From: Anseranas semipalmata
Lineage: Eukaryota; Chordata; Aves; Anseriformes; Anseranatidae
Reading direction: 5' to 3'
Length of the DNA: 64,000 nucleotides
Assembly: GCA_013399115.1 (NCBI GenBank)
Contig: VXAA01000655.1
Location: 117,870 to 181,869, forward strand
The notes under the pieces were generated by a model. It did not search any database. It saw only the letters and a program-made list of their open reading frames with translations, and had not been told where the DNA came from. This document shows positions 1-9,914 of the stretch, piece by piece. Position 1 is the first letter of the stretch; every line of letters begins with the position of its first letter. The translations under genes and the position numbers were made by a program.

Positions 1-718
1 TAAGGACATCCAAACTAGCTTTCTCAATGAAAAGTGTTCAAATGAAACAGAACTCCCAGCACGTGCCCTAAGCTGGAAAGCGAAGTTTATACACAGACAA
101 CTACCCTGTCAGAGCCTTTTTACTTTGCCATCAATTGTTGAGGCAAACTTCCAATTATGCCCATGTCATTTTTAAAAGAAAGCAAGTTTTCACCTTCCTG
201 GCACCAATTTTATTCCTAATATCAAATTAATAGTTCAGACTGATCCACTCATATCACTTTTCCCACATATAAGATTTGGCCTTCATTTCACAGAATGGCT
301 TCTAATGGAATTAAGATAAAAGAATAGATACTAGAAGATCCCAATGCCAATTCCAGCATTAGGAAATAAAAGGGAACTGAAAAGGGGGATATATCTGCTT
401 CCAGCAGGAGGTATTATTGATCATTCAGCTAGACTGCACTAGACAAAGCAGAATCTCTGTGGTCTAGAAGTTCACACACCCTCTATACTCAATTTCACAT
501 ACCCTACTACATCTTTTAAGGAGGTAAGAATAATTCACATTCGAGGAAGTCTTGCCTTTACCCCCCGAGTTACTCATGCAGAGGTGTGTGTAACAAGGGG
601 GGGCTTTGCCATCTATCTCACCTGCATAATATCTGGATATCAGCAAGACCAGCAAAGCTGAAATGCAACACTGCATATATCCAAGAGGACAGTATATTTC
701 TGAAATGTTGCAACAGTC

Positions 719-890
719 CTCTCCTCTCCCTTCCCTTCCCTTCCCTTCCCTTCCCTTCCCTTCCCTTCCCTTCCCTTCTTTCCATTTGATTTTCCTTTAA
801 TTTCCATTTCATTTTTCCTCACCTCTAATTTTCCCTTTCCCTCTCTTTCTCCCACTGCCTTTTCCTTTCCTTGTCCCTTAGCTGTTTGCC
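719..890. repeat. (CCCTT)n microsatellite in a polypyrimidine tract
   Basis: Ten CCC triplets spaced exactly 5 bp apart (first C at 728, last triplet 773-775) form a pure pentanucleotide array. It continues rightward into an imperfect, pyrimidine-rich TTTCC/CTTT tract to about 890. On the minus strand, which is the ZNRF3 sense strand, the array reads (GGGAA)n. Short overlapping open frames here on both strands are repeat artefacts. Confidence 0.95.
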
Positions 891-2733
891 TTTATCAAGT
901 CAAACAGCTACCAAATTCTAAAGAAAACCAGAGGAAGACACATGTACACATGTAGCAGGTTCAACATTACCCATCCAAAACAGTTTACAGGCTGAACTGA
1001 ATGTTTATGTAGCTATTTGCACCAAATTGCATGGAAACAACTTTTCAGAGACCCAGTGAATCACCATTCAACTTGTTGCCACTGGTAAAATAACCAGGCT
1101 GACTTCCTTGACAGAGCTGCAAGAAGCTCATGGCTAATGCTCCTGCTATCTGCACTCAATATTTAAAGAATTCTGAGTAGCCCTTCTAAATCAGGACATA
1201 ACTTGAGCACAAGGAGGACTGAGCAGAAGGGTTGGAGAGAAAAGACGGAGAGGAGAAACTACAGCATTAAGCTATGAAATAGAGAACAAAGATATTTCAG
1301 TGAGAGAGGGATAGATAGTGACACAAAAATACAGAATGAGGAGCTGCATTACAATTACTGATAAGAAAGTATTGCCTAGAGAAAACCTCTGCCAGCATTT
1401 TTTCACCTGTTAAATTACTGCACATAAACTGACACACAGGAAATGTTGTGCCCAAACTCCCTGGACACACCATATACAGGATGCAAGAGTCACACTACAG
1501 TCATTATTCCTCAAAGTAGATGCTACAGAGTTCCTGAAGCAAAGCCAGTGTCTGCTGTTCAGTAAGTCAAGCTAAAGGGAAGGTAGGATCAGTGAATACT
1601 GAGATGTTGTCTTTCTAGAGGTCAGTGTAGCTTTGGGGACATGATAAGTATACAGGACATAGGGGAATTTGAGTATCTAGCAGTGGGGCAGGAAAGCAAT
1701 GTCAGTATGTCAGAAAATATTTGTAACCTTATTTGTGCAGGATCTCCACGGTTTCCATTTTTTTCACCCACTTCCCATACCGGCTTCCTCACATGTTTTT
1801 CAAGAGCATGACAGGTGGGACTGAACAGATTCCTTCCTTACATGGCTTTCCCCAAGACTCAACATTACTCCTGGAGATTATTTTTGGATTACTATGCATC
1901 TTTCAGTATCTAATCTTCCCTAATTCCCACCCTCATGAGACCTTGTCCTCAGATTTTATCCTCCTAAGAGCAAAGAAGCGTCAGCTGGAATTTCTGTGAA
2001 ACAAAAACAGTACTTCAAGGTAGGAAACAAATTTGTATTATGCTGAAATTCAATAGAAAGTGTAATCACTTCTTAAAAGAGTTATTTGTCACCATGTCAC
2101 CATGTCACAAGCTAAACCTGCAGCAAATTTTAGATAAGCAAATGTTTTCCCATTTCCCTTGAATGGGTATGTGTTTCCTTTAGAAGTTTTCTTTATAAAT
2201 ATACAGAGCTGAGTTTTACGTACAAAATGTCAATCTGGAATTTTATTTTCTGTCTGATGTACAATGTTTTCACTGCTCACCTCAAGTTACCAACACCATC
2301 CTACCAAAGTCTCAGCAGCTTGAGTCAGCTGAACCCCAGAGATTATATGTGCTTTCCACTACTCAGTTACTGGTAGAATTTGTGGCGTATGCTCTTTCAC
2401 ACACTTCCAGTTACTCCAGACTTCAAATGTTAAAATATAATAACCTCAGTCCTCAAAAATTCCAATCTGAGAACAAAAAAGGACATCCTTCTGCTCTCCT
2501 TTTTAAGATATCTGGCAGTAGTAATGATATGTTACTGACTTCACCCCATAAAACAAAGGGCAATGTTTTGCAAGGAATTTAGATTCTAGGGGCCCTATTC
2601 CAAAGGAGGATTCCAGCAAGATGAAACTTTGTATTTCTTTGACCAACATAGTAAGATTCACTTTTATTAGCAGTGTCTATCCTGTAATTACAGCAAAGAA
2701 GTCTCCTGTAGGGCTGAGGACTCCTCTTCCCAG

Positions 2734-2748
2734 AAAAAAAAAAAAAAA
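2734..2748. repeat. Poly(A) run, 15 bp
   Basis: An uninterrupted A15 with no recognisable LINE or SINE body on its 5' side. A simple homopolymer is the most economical reading. Confidence 0.9.
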
Positions 2749-3150
2749 GTTAATGTAATCTGAGAAAATTGTACCTAAGAAAGATCAGTAAAATGCTTTC
2801 ATTTTAACTGCTTTTGATAATAAGCTTTCTTCGATCGAGGCAGCATTATACTGGCAGTTCACCCTATTTCTACTCAAATACTGCTTCTGCTAAACATCCA
2901 CTTTTGCGGAAGTCTTTGTTAGGTTCCTATAGAGCTCAAAAAGGGAACGTATGCACTCAGTTTACCATCACCATCTTTATCAACTTAGTTATGACATCAT
3001 CTTTCCCTGAAGCACCCAGGCTGAAAACAGGCAAAATGGGAATATTTCATGGAGTACAAGTTATTTCTTGATTTTTCTCAGAAAGTAACTAACCCTTCCA
3101 CAAAACAATTACATGCAGCGTTTACCCCTAACTATTCAAACCATATACCC

Positions 3151-3156
3151 CCTTAC
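3151..3156 (-). other. ZNRF3: ZNRF3 intron 2 splice donor
   Basis: On the minus strand the exon ends in GGAAAG and is followed by GTAAGG, a near-consensus U1 donor. Reading through the donor soon reaches a stop after a few codons (GKVRGYMV then stop), which supports exon termination here. Confidence 0.9.
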
Positions 3157-3282
3157 CTTTCCTAAGACAGTGAGGCATGGCTTAGGTTCCAGCTCTGGTT
3201 GTTCCAGCTTCACCACTCCTACCCAGCCATATTCATACAGGTCTTCCTCATCATTGCTATTACACAGTCCAAGTGGATGCAT
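3157..3282 (-). CDS. ZNRF3: ZNRF3 coding exon 2 (partial gene, 42 codons)
   Basis: This exon encodes part of the extracellular domain of ZNRF3, a single-pass plasma-membrane RING E3 ligase. ZNRF3 ubiquitinates Frizzled and LRP5/6 to dampen Wnt signalling and is cleared from the surface when R-spondin bridges it to LGR4/5/6. The minus strand reads 42 codons from MHPLGLC, through the acidic/aromatic stretch [10 protein letters not shown], to CLTVLGK. This agrees with mammalian ZNRF3 as I remember it, with about two conservative changes (N to S after GLCN, D to E after QPEL). Boundaries come from the intronic CAG before the ATG and the GTAAGG after the last AAG; 126 bp is a whole number of codons, so both introns are phase 0. 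The exon lies in the protease-associated-like ectodomain fold that contacts R-spondin. It carries two cysteines, plausibly a disulfide pair. Signal peptide, transmembrane segment and RING are in exons outside the window. Identification is from family memory, not a search. Confidence 0.95.
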
Positions 3283-3306
3283 CTGAAACAGAATCAGTAA
3301 GAAACC
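3283..3306 (-). other. ZNRF3: ZNRF3 intron 1 splice acceptor
   Basis: Read on the minus strand, the last intronic bases are a modest pyrimidine tract ending in TTCTGTTTCAG, directly before the exon's ATG. The frame also stays open upstream into the intron, because the terminal CAG would read as Gln. The boundary is therefore set by the splice consensus and by homology, not by a stop codon. Confidence 0.85.
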
Positions 3307-6300
3307 TTTAGAAAATCGGTGTAATTCAAAAAACATATGCAGATTGCTTTTGAATACCTTTAGTTTATAACAAATACACTAGAAACTCTGAAGTATAAGG
3401 CTGCATATATGAAGAATTCAGCATGTTTCTGAAGCATGCTATCAGTTCAAAATCTTGGAATATTATACGGGGTCACTGTCATCTTGTTTATGCAAAATCA
3501 TTTAAAGGCTTGCAATTAAATGTCATTTAAATGCTCATCTAAAATATGAAATAATTAAATAAAAAGCTCCACTTAGGCCTTTCCTTGTAAACTGACAGAA
3601 AAAATACAAGCTCTTTTGCAGAGCCACTCATAAGAGCTTTACATGACATAGATCCAGAAGCAATGTTTGAGAAGCGTTTTTTTTTTTGTTTTTTTTTTTT
3701 TTAAATATTTTGACAATATTAACTATCTGTCATCCTTTGGAACATTCCTATCACATAGTGCAAAGTAAGGCATAAGACACTTCCTGACTATTTTGAATTA
3801 GTCTCTAGTTTTTTCTGAACCCAAATGAGAGGGAGGCATCATGAAGTGAGAAACTTCAGTCTCCTTTTAGATATTTGTTTTTCTTACACCAGGCAACAAT
3901 ACCTATTTCAGATATTCAGTCTCTTCCTCCTCCCTCCAACGCTGCGTAGTTACTCTAGTCTTATTATGGCAAGGAGCTTACTATACACCAATGTTTTAAA
4001 TGTTTCTTATCTGTTCCAAGTTTGATGTCCTTCATTGGCATAATACTTTTGTGTATAAGCTAGGCTATGAAACATTAATTTCTCATACTATTTACTTTGC
4101 TCTCTTTGTTCCCTTTTTTCCTCAACTAAAATCTCAGATCTTTCAAAAACTCCCTAAGAGTTCCCAGGCTGTAACATATATACAGAGAAAGTTCTTTGCA
4201 AGAAAGTACTTCATCTAGCTCTATGTCTTCCCTTAAATCTCCCCTTTGCCAAACTAGCTAGAGAAAACCACAAGCCGGTATCAACACTATGACAATTTTG
4301 TTTTCTGCTAGTTGATCATAATAGAAGATTATACTGCTCTGCAATTTACATAATTATGTATCTCATTAATCCATGCAAAGTAGCACCATGTAATGGTCAG
4401 TAATTTTGCCATCTCTTCTGCTTCACCAGCTTGTCATCTCATCCTTTTCTTCCATGTGTTGTACCTTGTCTTTCATTTTGCAAGTGATTCAATACAAGGA
4501 TAGCTATTTATATTACCTTGTGCTTGTGGGGCCCTGGCTTTCTGAATAACTTGAGCTGCTACTGTGAAACATGGGAAACATGATGGTGATCTGGCACAAT
4601 ACAGAGGTTTTCCTGCCACTCATTATTACTAGTACATCTGCATTCAGAGAAAAAGCAAGCCACCACAATACTAGACAGCTAGAGCAGAATCCTCTGTCCA
4701 ACTCTTAATTCATCCTAATTCTATTTTTTGTTTTGAGTTACTACTACATACTACCGGGCTGTCTATAGTCTCACATGGATGAGCAGCTCAACTTATTCTG
4801 TTTTAAAGCTTGGGACAGGTACTACCACAAGAAGATGAACCTTAAACTCAGCATCTGATGGATAAACTATTTAGCACAGACATAAAAACAGGGAAGTCAG
4901 GAAGCGAGAGGGCTCTCTCTAAAATTGCCAGGGCATATGTCCCAACATAAATAGGCCCAAAAGGAGTCCATGGAATCCTTTAAGTCAATAGAAAGTTTTA
5001 ATCCGTATTAAAATCTAAAAAACAGAGAACCACTCCCTTGATGTATGCTATATCAATCAAGCTTTGAAACCATTGCCTATATCTAATAAGTTTCTAGTTT
5101 AAAATCCTTGAAACGTACTGGGGCACTTTCCACATGCCCGAAAGGGCAAAACTGAAACCACTACTCAGAGGTGCTTTTATCCAAGGTTACAATATCTGTA
5201 TACATTGCTGAGGGTTTAAAATAACTTCAAAAAGAGCCGGACAAATTTTAAGTGGGTTACTGTTACAGAGCAGATAAACAGTAAACCAACAGGGAAGGAG
5301 GAACATTTTACTCTGTAACTCGATCACCTCAAAAAAGTCCCGATGATTAAAAGACAACTTCCACCCTTTGTCCTTTTTCTTCTGAGTGCCGGCGTAAAAC
5401 ATTATAGTGTTACAAACCACCATACGAGCAGCTCAGGATCTTTCTATGCACCATCATGAGATTAAAACTCTTGCTCTTTTTTTTCTCAGGCATACAAAAA
5501 TACTGTCTCTACCCTCTTTAGTCCAGAAAGCATCTTGGAAGGAGGCCAAGAAGAACAGAAAATTCTGTCTGTAGCCACTTTCCTCTAGAATACTGCTTTT
5601 CCATAACAGCTTCCAAATGTGAATAGGCCTTTAGATCATGGTCACAAAACATACTCTGCAGTTACACCCCTGGAAATCAGGATAAGCCCAAGGAAGTTAA
5701 AAGAGCCTCTTCTCTTCCTTTTACAAAGCCTGTGCTTCCTTACCTTTAAAAAGAAATCGATATTTTGTCTAGTTCTGAATGACAATTCTGTCTGACATCT
5801 TGTCTGTGACAAGAATGCCCCAAACACTTGAGAAGACAGTCTTCCTATTTAGAGGCAAAAAAGCTGCAAATTACACATAATTTCAAAGACATGAAAATAT
5901 GTGCAGTATAGAACAAATGTCCTCTGAATAGGGTTTTCTAGATAGTCAGGAATTTACAATGTCAATCAAGCACTCAAGAGTATCCTACCTAGTGCATCTC
6001 ACCTTCATACACCAGACATGTATTCTATGTGGCACAGGGCTCTCAGGCATTTGGCAAAATCAAAGTTGCCTTTCTGAGCACTCCTGTCTTCCTCAAAAAG
6101 CTTGGTGGCCTGGAAAATGGCCTATGCACAGTTTAGTAGACAGAAATCATAGGCCTGAAAGCAGCAGAGCCCTCAAAACTTAAACCACCTCCATATTTTT
6201 ATCAAGAACTGACAAATCACTTCAACAAAAAGCTTTGCTAGACCTTTGAGGTGTCACAGGTACGAATTCCTTATGCTTTTAGACTTTATGAAAAAGAAAA

Positions 6301-8530
6301 AAAAAGCTTTTCAGCCATGATATGAATATTAAAAATGCAGTTTGGGAGGGGAAGGGCAAGGCATGGGACTTAGCAACCAAAGTAGTTATCAACAAACTAA
6401 CGTTTATAGGACTCAAGTGAGCTTCATGGTTAGAAGCCCAGGGAAAGAGTGCAACTGTCCAGAATAAATTCTGTTTCTTTCTATTTTTCTGTAGTAACAG
6501 CCATGCCCAGAAGAGACAAACATGGGAACTAGCCAAAGAGGAAGATGAATGGCAGCAAAAATATGGCACAGTCTGGGACACAATAAGGCAACAACCAACC
6601 TGTGGCTCCTGGAAGTCCCATTCAGCAGGCCATAAGCCAACAGACGCTGCTGAGGCTGACATTACTGGATCATTTTGACTCCAGCTTCATGTTAACCCAA
6701 ATGGAATAATGAGACCCCTAAAAAGGCACTCATCTCTTTCTGACAAACCACTAACCACATTCACTGTCTCTATGATTCCCCAGGATAGAAGTGCAGGTCT
6801 CTGTCTCCTGTTGTATAAAAAAAATTGTAGGGAGCTTCCAAAATCATAAAGGCTGGCCACTCCTGTAGTGTAACTTTGCAAACCTCGTGCTTTCGTATCA
6901 GAAGAACGTAGGAACAGACAGGATATCCAGTACATTCTCCCATCCAGCAGAGATACTTCAGCAGGTACATGTTGTCCAAAGACCAGCAGAAAATCCCTGA
7001 AAAAAATCCTCTCACCTCACCTTACCAGATTTGCCAAGAAATAAGACTCTGAGAAACTGCATGCATTAAGAAAGATGGGGAGAGCCCTGTTGTGCTTACG
7101 GCTGCCTTGGACAAAATATGCATGACAACCATGGCTAATATCTGCTGAGGCATGCATATCATTCAGTAGGTACCAGGCACTAAGTTTGAAATCCGGAGAC
7201 TCAATTTTGGAATATGCAGTAAAAAAAAAAGACCAATATGTGTAACAAAATGAGCTATCTCTTTGAAAGGCTGCACAAGACTTCAAATTGTACGTGGAAT
7301 ATGAAGCTGGACTGGACAACTGGTAAGAATGAGGAACTCTATGAGATCTGGGAAACACCAACATTCTTCTGGCAAAAGTTGACTTCTGCTCAGTATTTAC
7401 TGATGCTATACTGCATTCTGAAGCTCCTTTCTCAAACACCACCAGTCCTTGCTTTTTGAACCTAATCCAAAGAACTAGGCTTCCTAGGAAGTTTCTGAAG
7501 TCAACTCCGATGCAAGAATCTAAAAAATGGAATCCCTGGAAAGTTTGTCAATAAAGGGGGAAAAAATGAAGCAGGAACTCATCTCCTCAGGACAGGACTG
7601 AGGCCATTCATGCAGTTGTATTAACACTGAGGGAATTTCAAATTCTTGCCCAAACCCATTAACTGTGCCCACTTAGAACACACGTACTCGTAAGCTATAG
7701 CGAGGCTGTACCATGAACTACTTAACAGAACAAAGGTGTGCTCTGGCTAGCAAACAAAAACAAACAGCTGTCGGAAAAGGAGAATCCGACTTCGATGTGG
7801 CAGTGATGGCTACTACCACTGCTGTCCAAGGACAAACATGGCCAAGAGTAAGTGAACATAATATAGTACAAAGACCCAGGCATGGAATGTTTTCCACCTT
7901 ACATTTCCTAGTAGTGCATAGATGACCAAAGCAGGGAGAAAACTGAAATGTATTAAACCACCACACACTGGCAAAATAATCTTGCATATAGGAAACCTCA
8001 AACCCAAATGCAAAATCCAGTATAAGCAGTAAGCAAAACTAATAGGGTGCCTCAGGCTCTGTGCTGGCAAATATAGAGGACTTACTATGTACATCTGCAG
8101 GCTACATACTCCCAAGGATTTTGTTGCATCACACTGGAATCTCACCAAAGTAATTAAGGAAACAAATTATATTATGCTAGCAGTACTCCCTCTAAGTCTG
8201 TATATTTCAGGAAGGGGCAACTGACATTGTCAAAAACATTGTACTGTTCAATTAAAAACATGTGCATTGCAAAGCCAAACTGTTCTTAGACTATTTGTTC
8301 CAGTGAATTTAAAGATTTACAGGACCAACACAGCTCTGTGTAACCATTAACACATTGAGGGAACTCATATTCAAGTACTCAGTGTCAGTGCTGTTAATCA
8401 AGTGGTATTATCAAGTCAATGCCAGATTGTACAATTTACCAATTTACTCATCTTATCATAACCAGAACTCGGGAGCATGACCTCTGTCCTCATCCTCCAG
8501 GACTGTCAGTCTCCTCTTACTCTGGGTTCT
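3307..8530 (-). other. ZNRF3: ZNRF3 intron 1, 3' part: unique sequence
   Basis: About 5.2 kb of AT-rich intronic DNA between exon 2 and the first CR1. It holds an interrupted T run at 3677-3702. The open frames here (for example 127 codons at 6279-6662 and 141 codons at 7017-7442, both minus) have no recognisable domain and are within what chance gives. I see no RNA gene or mobile element. Confidence 0.7.
3677..3702. repeat. Poly(T) run with one G interruption
   Basis: T11, G, T14. On the minus (sense) strand this is an A-rich tract inside intron 1, about 400 bp upstream of the exon 2 acceptor. No LINE 3' end is attached. Confidence 0.9.
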
Positions 8531-9268
8531 TCATAGAATCATAGAACGGCCTGGGTTGAAAAGGACCTTAAAGATCATCTAGTTTCAACGCCCCTGCTCT
8601 GGGCAGGGTTGCCAACCACTAGAGCAGGCTGCCCAGCGCCACATCCAGCCTGGCCTTGAATGCCTCCAGGGATGGGGCATCCACAACCTCTCTGGGCAAC
8701 CCGTTCCAGTGCCTCACCACCCTCTGAGTGAAAAACTTCCTCCTAATATCCAACCTAAATCTCCCCTGTCTTAGTTTGAAACCATTCCCCCTTGTCCTAT
8801 CACTATCAACACGTGTAAACAGGTGTTGCCCCTCCTGTTTATACGCTCCCTTCAAGTACTGGAAGGCCGCAATGAGGTCTCCCCGGAGCCTTCTCTTCTC
8901 CAAGCTAAACAAGCCCAGTTCCCTCAACCTTTCTTCATAGGAGAGGTGCTCCAGCCCTGTGACCATCTTAGTGGCCCTCCTCTGGACCTGTTCTAACAGG
9001 TCCACATCCTTCTTGTGCTGGGGGCCCCAGGCCTGCATACAGTACTCCAGGTGGGGCCTCACGAGGGCAGAGTAGAGGGGGACGATCACCTCCCTCTCCC
9101 TGCTGGCCACCCCTTTTTTAATGCAGCCCAGGACATAGTTGGCCTTCCGGGCCGCAAGCGCGCACTGCCGGCTCATGTCCAGCTTCTCATCCAGCAGGAC
9201 CTCCAAGTCCTTCTCTGCAGGGCTGCTCTCGAGTTCTACTTCTCCCAGTTTGTATAAGTACCTGGGAC
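8531..9268 (-). mobile_element. CR1 LINE, 5'-truncated 3' end with ORF2 C-terminus
   Basis: A minus-strand CR1 retroposon fragment. Its 3' end lies at the left, where the plus strand reads TCATAGAATCATAGAA, the complement of the ATTCTATG-type CR1 tail. An open frame at 8619-9314 (minus) encodes the end of CR1 ORF2: the ESSPAEKDL and [10 protein letters not shown] region, VRPHLEYC, then [13 protein letters not shown] and [10 protein letters not shown], which are hallmarks of the segment after the reverse-transcriptase core. The upstream 15-20 residues of that frame do not look like CR1, so I place the 5' truncation near 9268. The catalytic FADD motif and the endonuclease are missing, so the copy is inactive, although the remaining frame is uninterrupted and therefore fairly young. 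It is in the same orientation as ZNRF3. Confidence 0.95.
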
Positions 9269-9850
9269 TGATGTATTTCATGTATTTCAGTAACAGCACT
9301 CCTCTCTTCTTCATCTCTTGGTGCTCTCATCTGTTCACATTGTTCAGATTTCATTTTTTAAATGCATATTATTTAAACCTCCACTCAAACCAGATTCTCC
9401 ATCATCCTCATCCTGATCTCATGGATATGCTACATAGATAAACTACCAATGGCAATCTGATCACCTTCCTCAGAATTTTGTCCCTATCCCACCTGCCAAG
9501 AGAAGACACTTGATTCCCCCATTTCAGAAACATATTTTTTTTGCATAACATTTTTACAACACTTGAAAAATCCGCTATTTTGTTTGTTTCTGCAGGGAAT
9601 GCACTTCTTTATACATCAACACATCAATTCCCATTTTACCTACTGCAACCTTCTTCCTGAGCACACCAAACCCTATAGTAACCTTTCTGACTTGCACTTG
9701 TCATTCTTATGGTCCATCACTCTGAGCATGCAATTTCCACCCAGGAATCTCTTTGTTGCATAAAATTCTGCCCAGCTTCACATCCCAGCCAACTGTCTTT
9801 CATTCACATTTCATATTGAGACTCCAATGCCTAGAAGGAAATGTCATTTG

Positions 9851-9873
9851 CCTTTTAGGCAATGCCTAAAAGG
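9851..9873. repeat. Perfect 11-bp inverted repeat, 1-nt loop
   Basis: CCTTTTAGGCA at 9851-9861 and its exact complement TGCCTAAAAGG at 9863-9873 surround a single A. A near-continuous palindrome with no known assignment. Confidence 0.85.
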
Positions 9874-9897
9874 AAAGCCAACTTCAGTGGTCCGTTC

Positions 9898-9914
9898 TTT
9901 TTTTTTTTTTTTTA
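9898..9914. repeat. Poly(T) run, 17 bp
   Basis: An uninterrupted T run just right of the 9851-9873 inverted repeat. On the sense strand it is poly(A). No retroposon body is visible next to it. Confidence 0.9.

Larger units (their letters stand above)
1..3150 (-). other. ZNRF3: ZNRF3 intron 2 (partial)
   Basis: This stretch lies downstream of exon 2 in transcript orientation. No reading frame resembles the next ZNRF3 coding block (the rest of the ectodomain and the transmembrane segment), so exon 3 lies left of the window. It contains the CCCTT microsatellite at 728-777, an A15 run at 2734-2748 and a short CACCATGT tandem near 2091-2108. I see no transposon in it. Confidence 0.8.

Noticed and set aside
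586..855. Overlapping frames with repeated PFPSL or GKGRE residues
   Set aside because: Translation of the CCCTT microsatellite; low-complexity artefact.
2734..2748. Poly(A) run as a SINE or processed-pseudogene tail
   Set aside because: No upstream body, no target-site duplication and no coding similarity.
7017..7442. 141-codon minus-strand frame on the ZNRF3 sense strand
   Set aside because: Considered as an extra exon; no similarity to ZNRF3 and no domain, composition like the surrounding intron.
9015..9441. Plus-strand open frames across the CR1 at 8.5-9.3 kb
   Set aside because: They are the complement of the minus-strand CR1 ORF2 and carry no independent signal.
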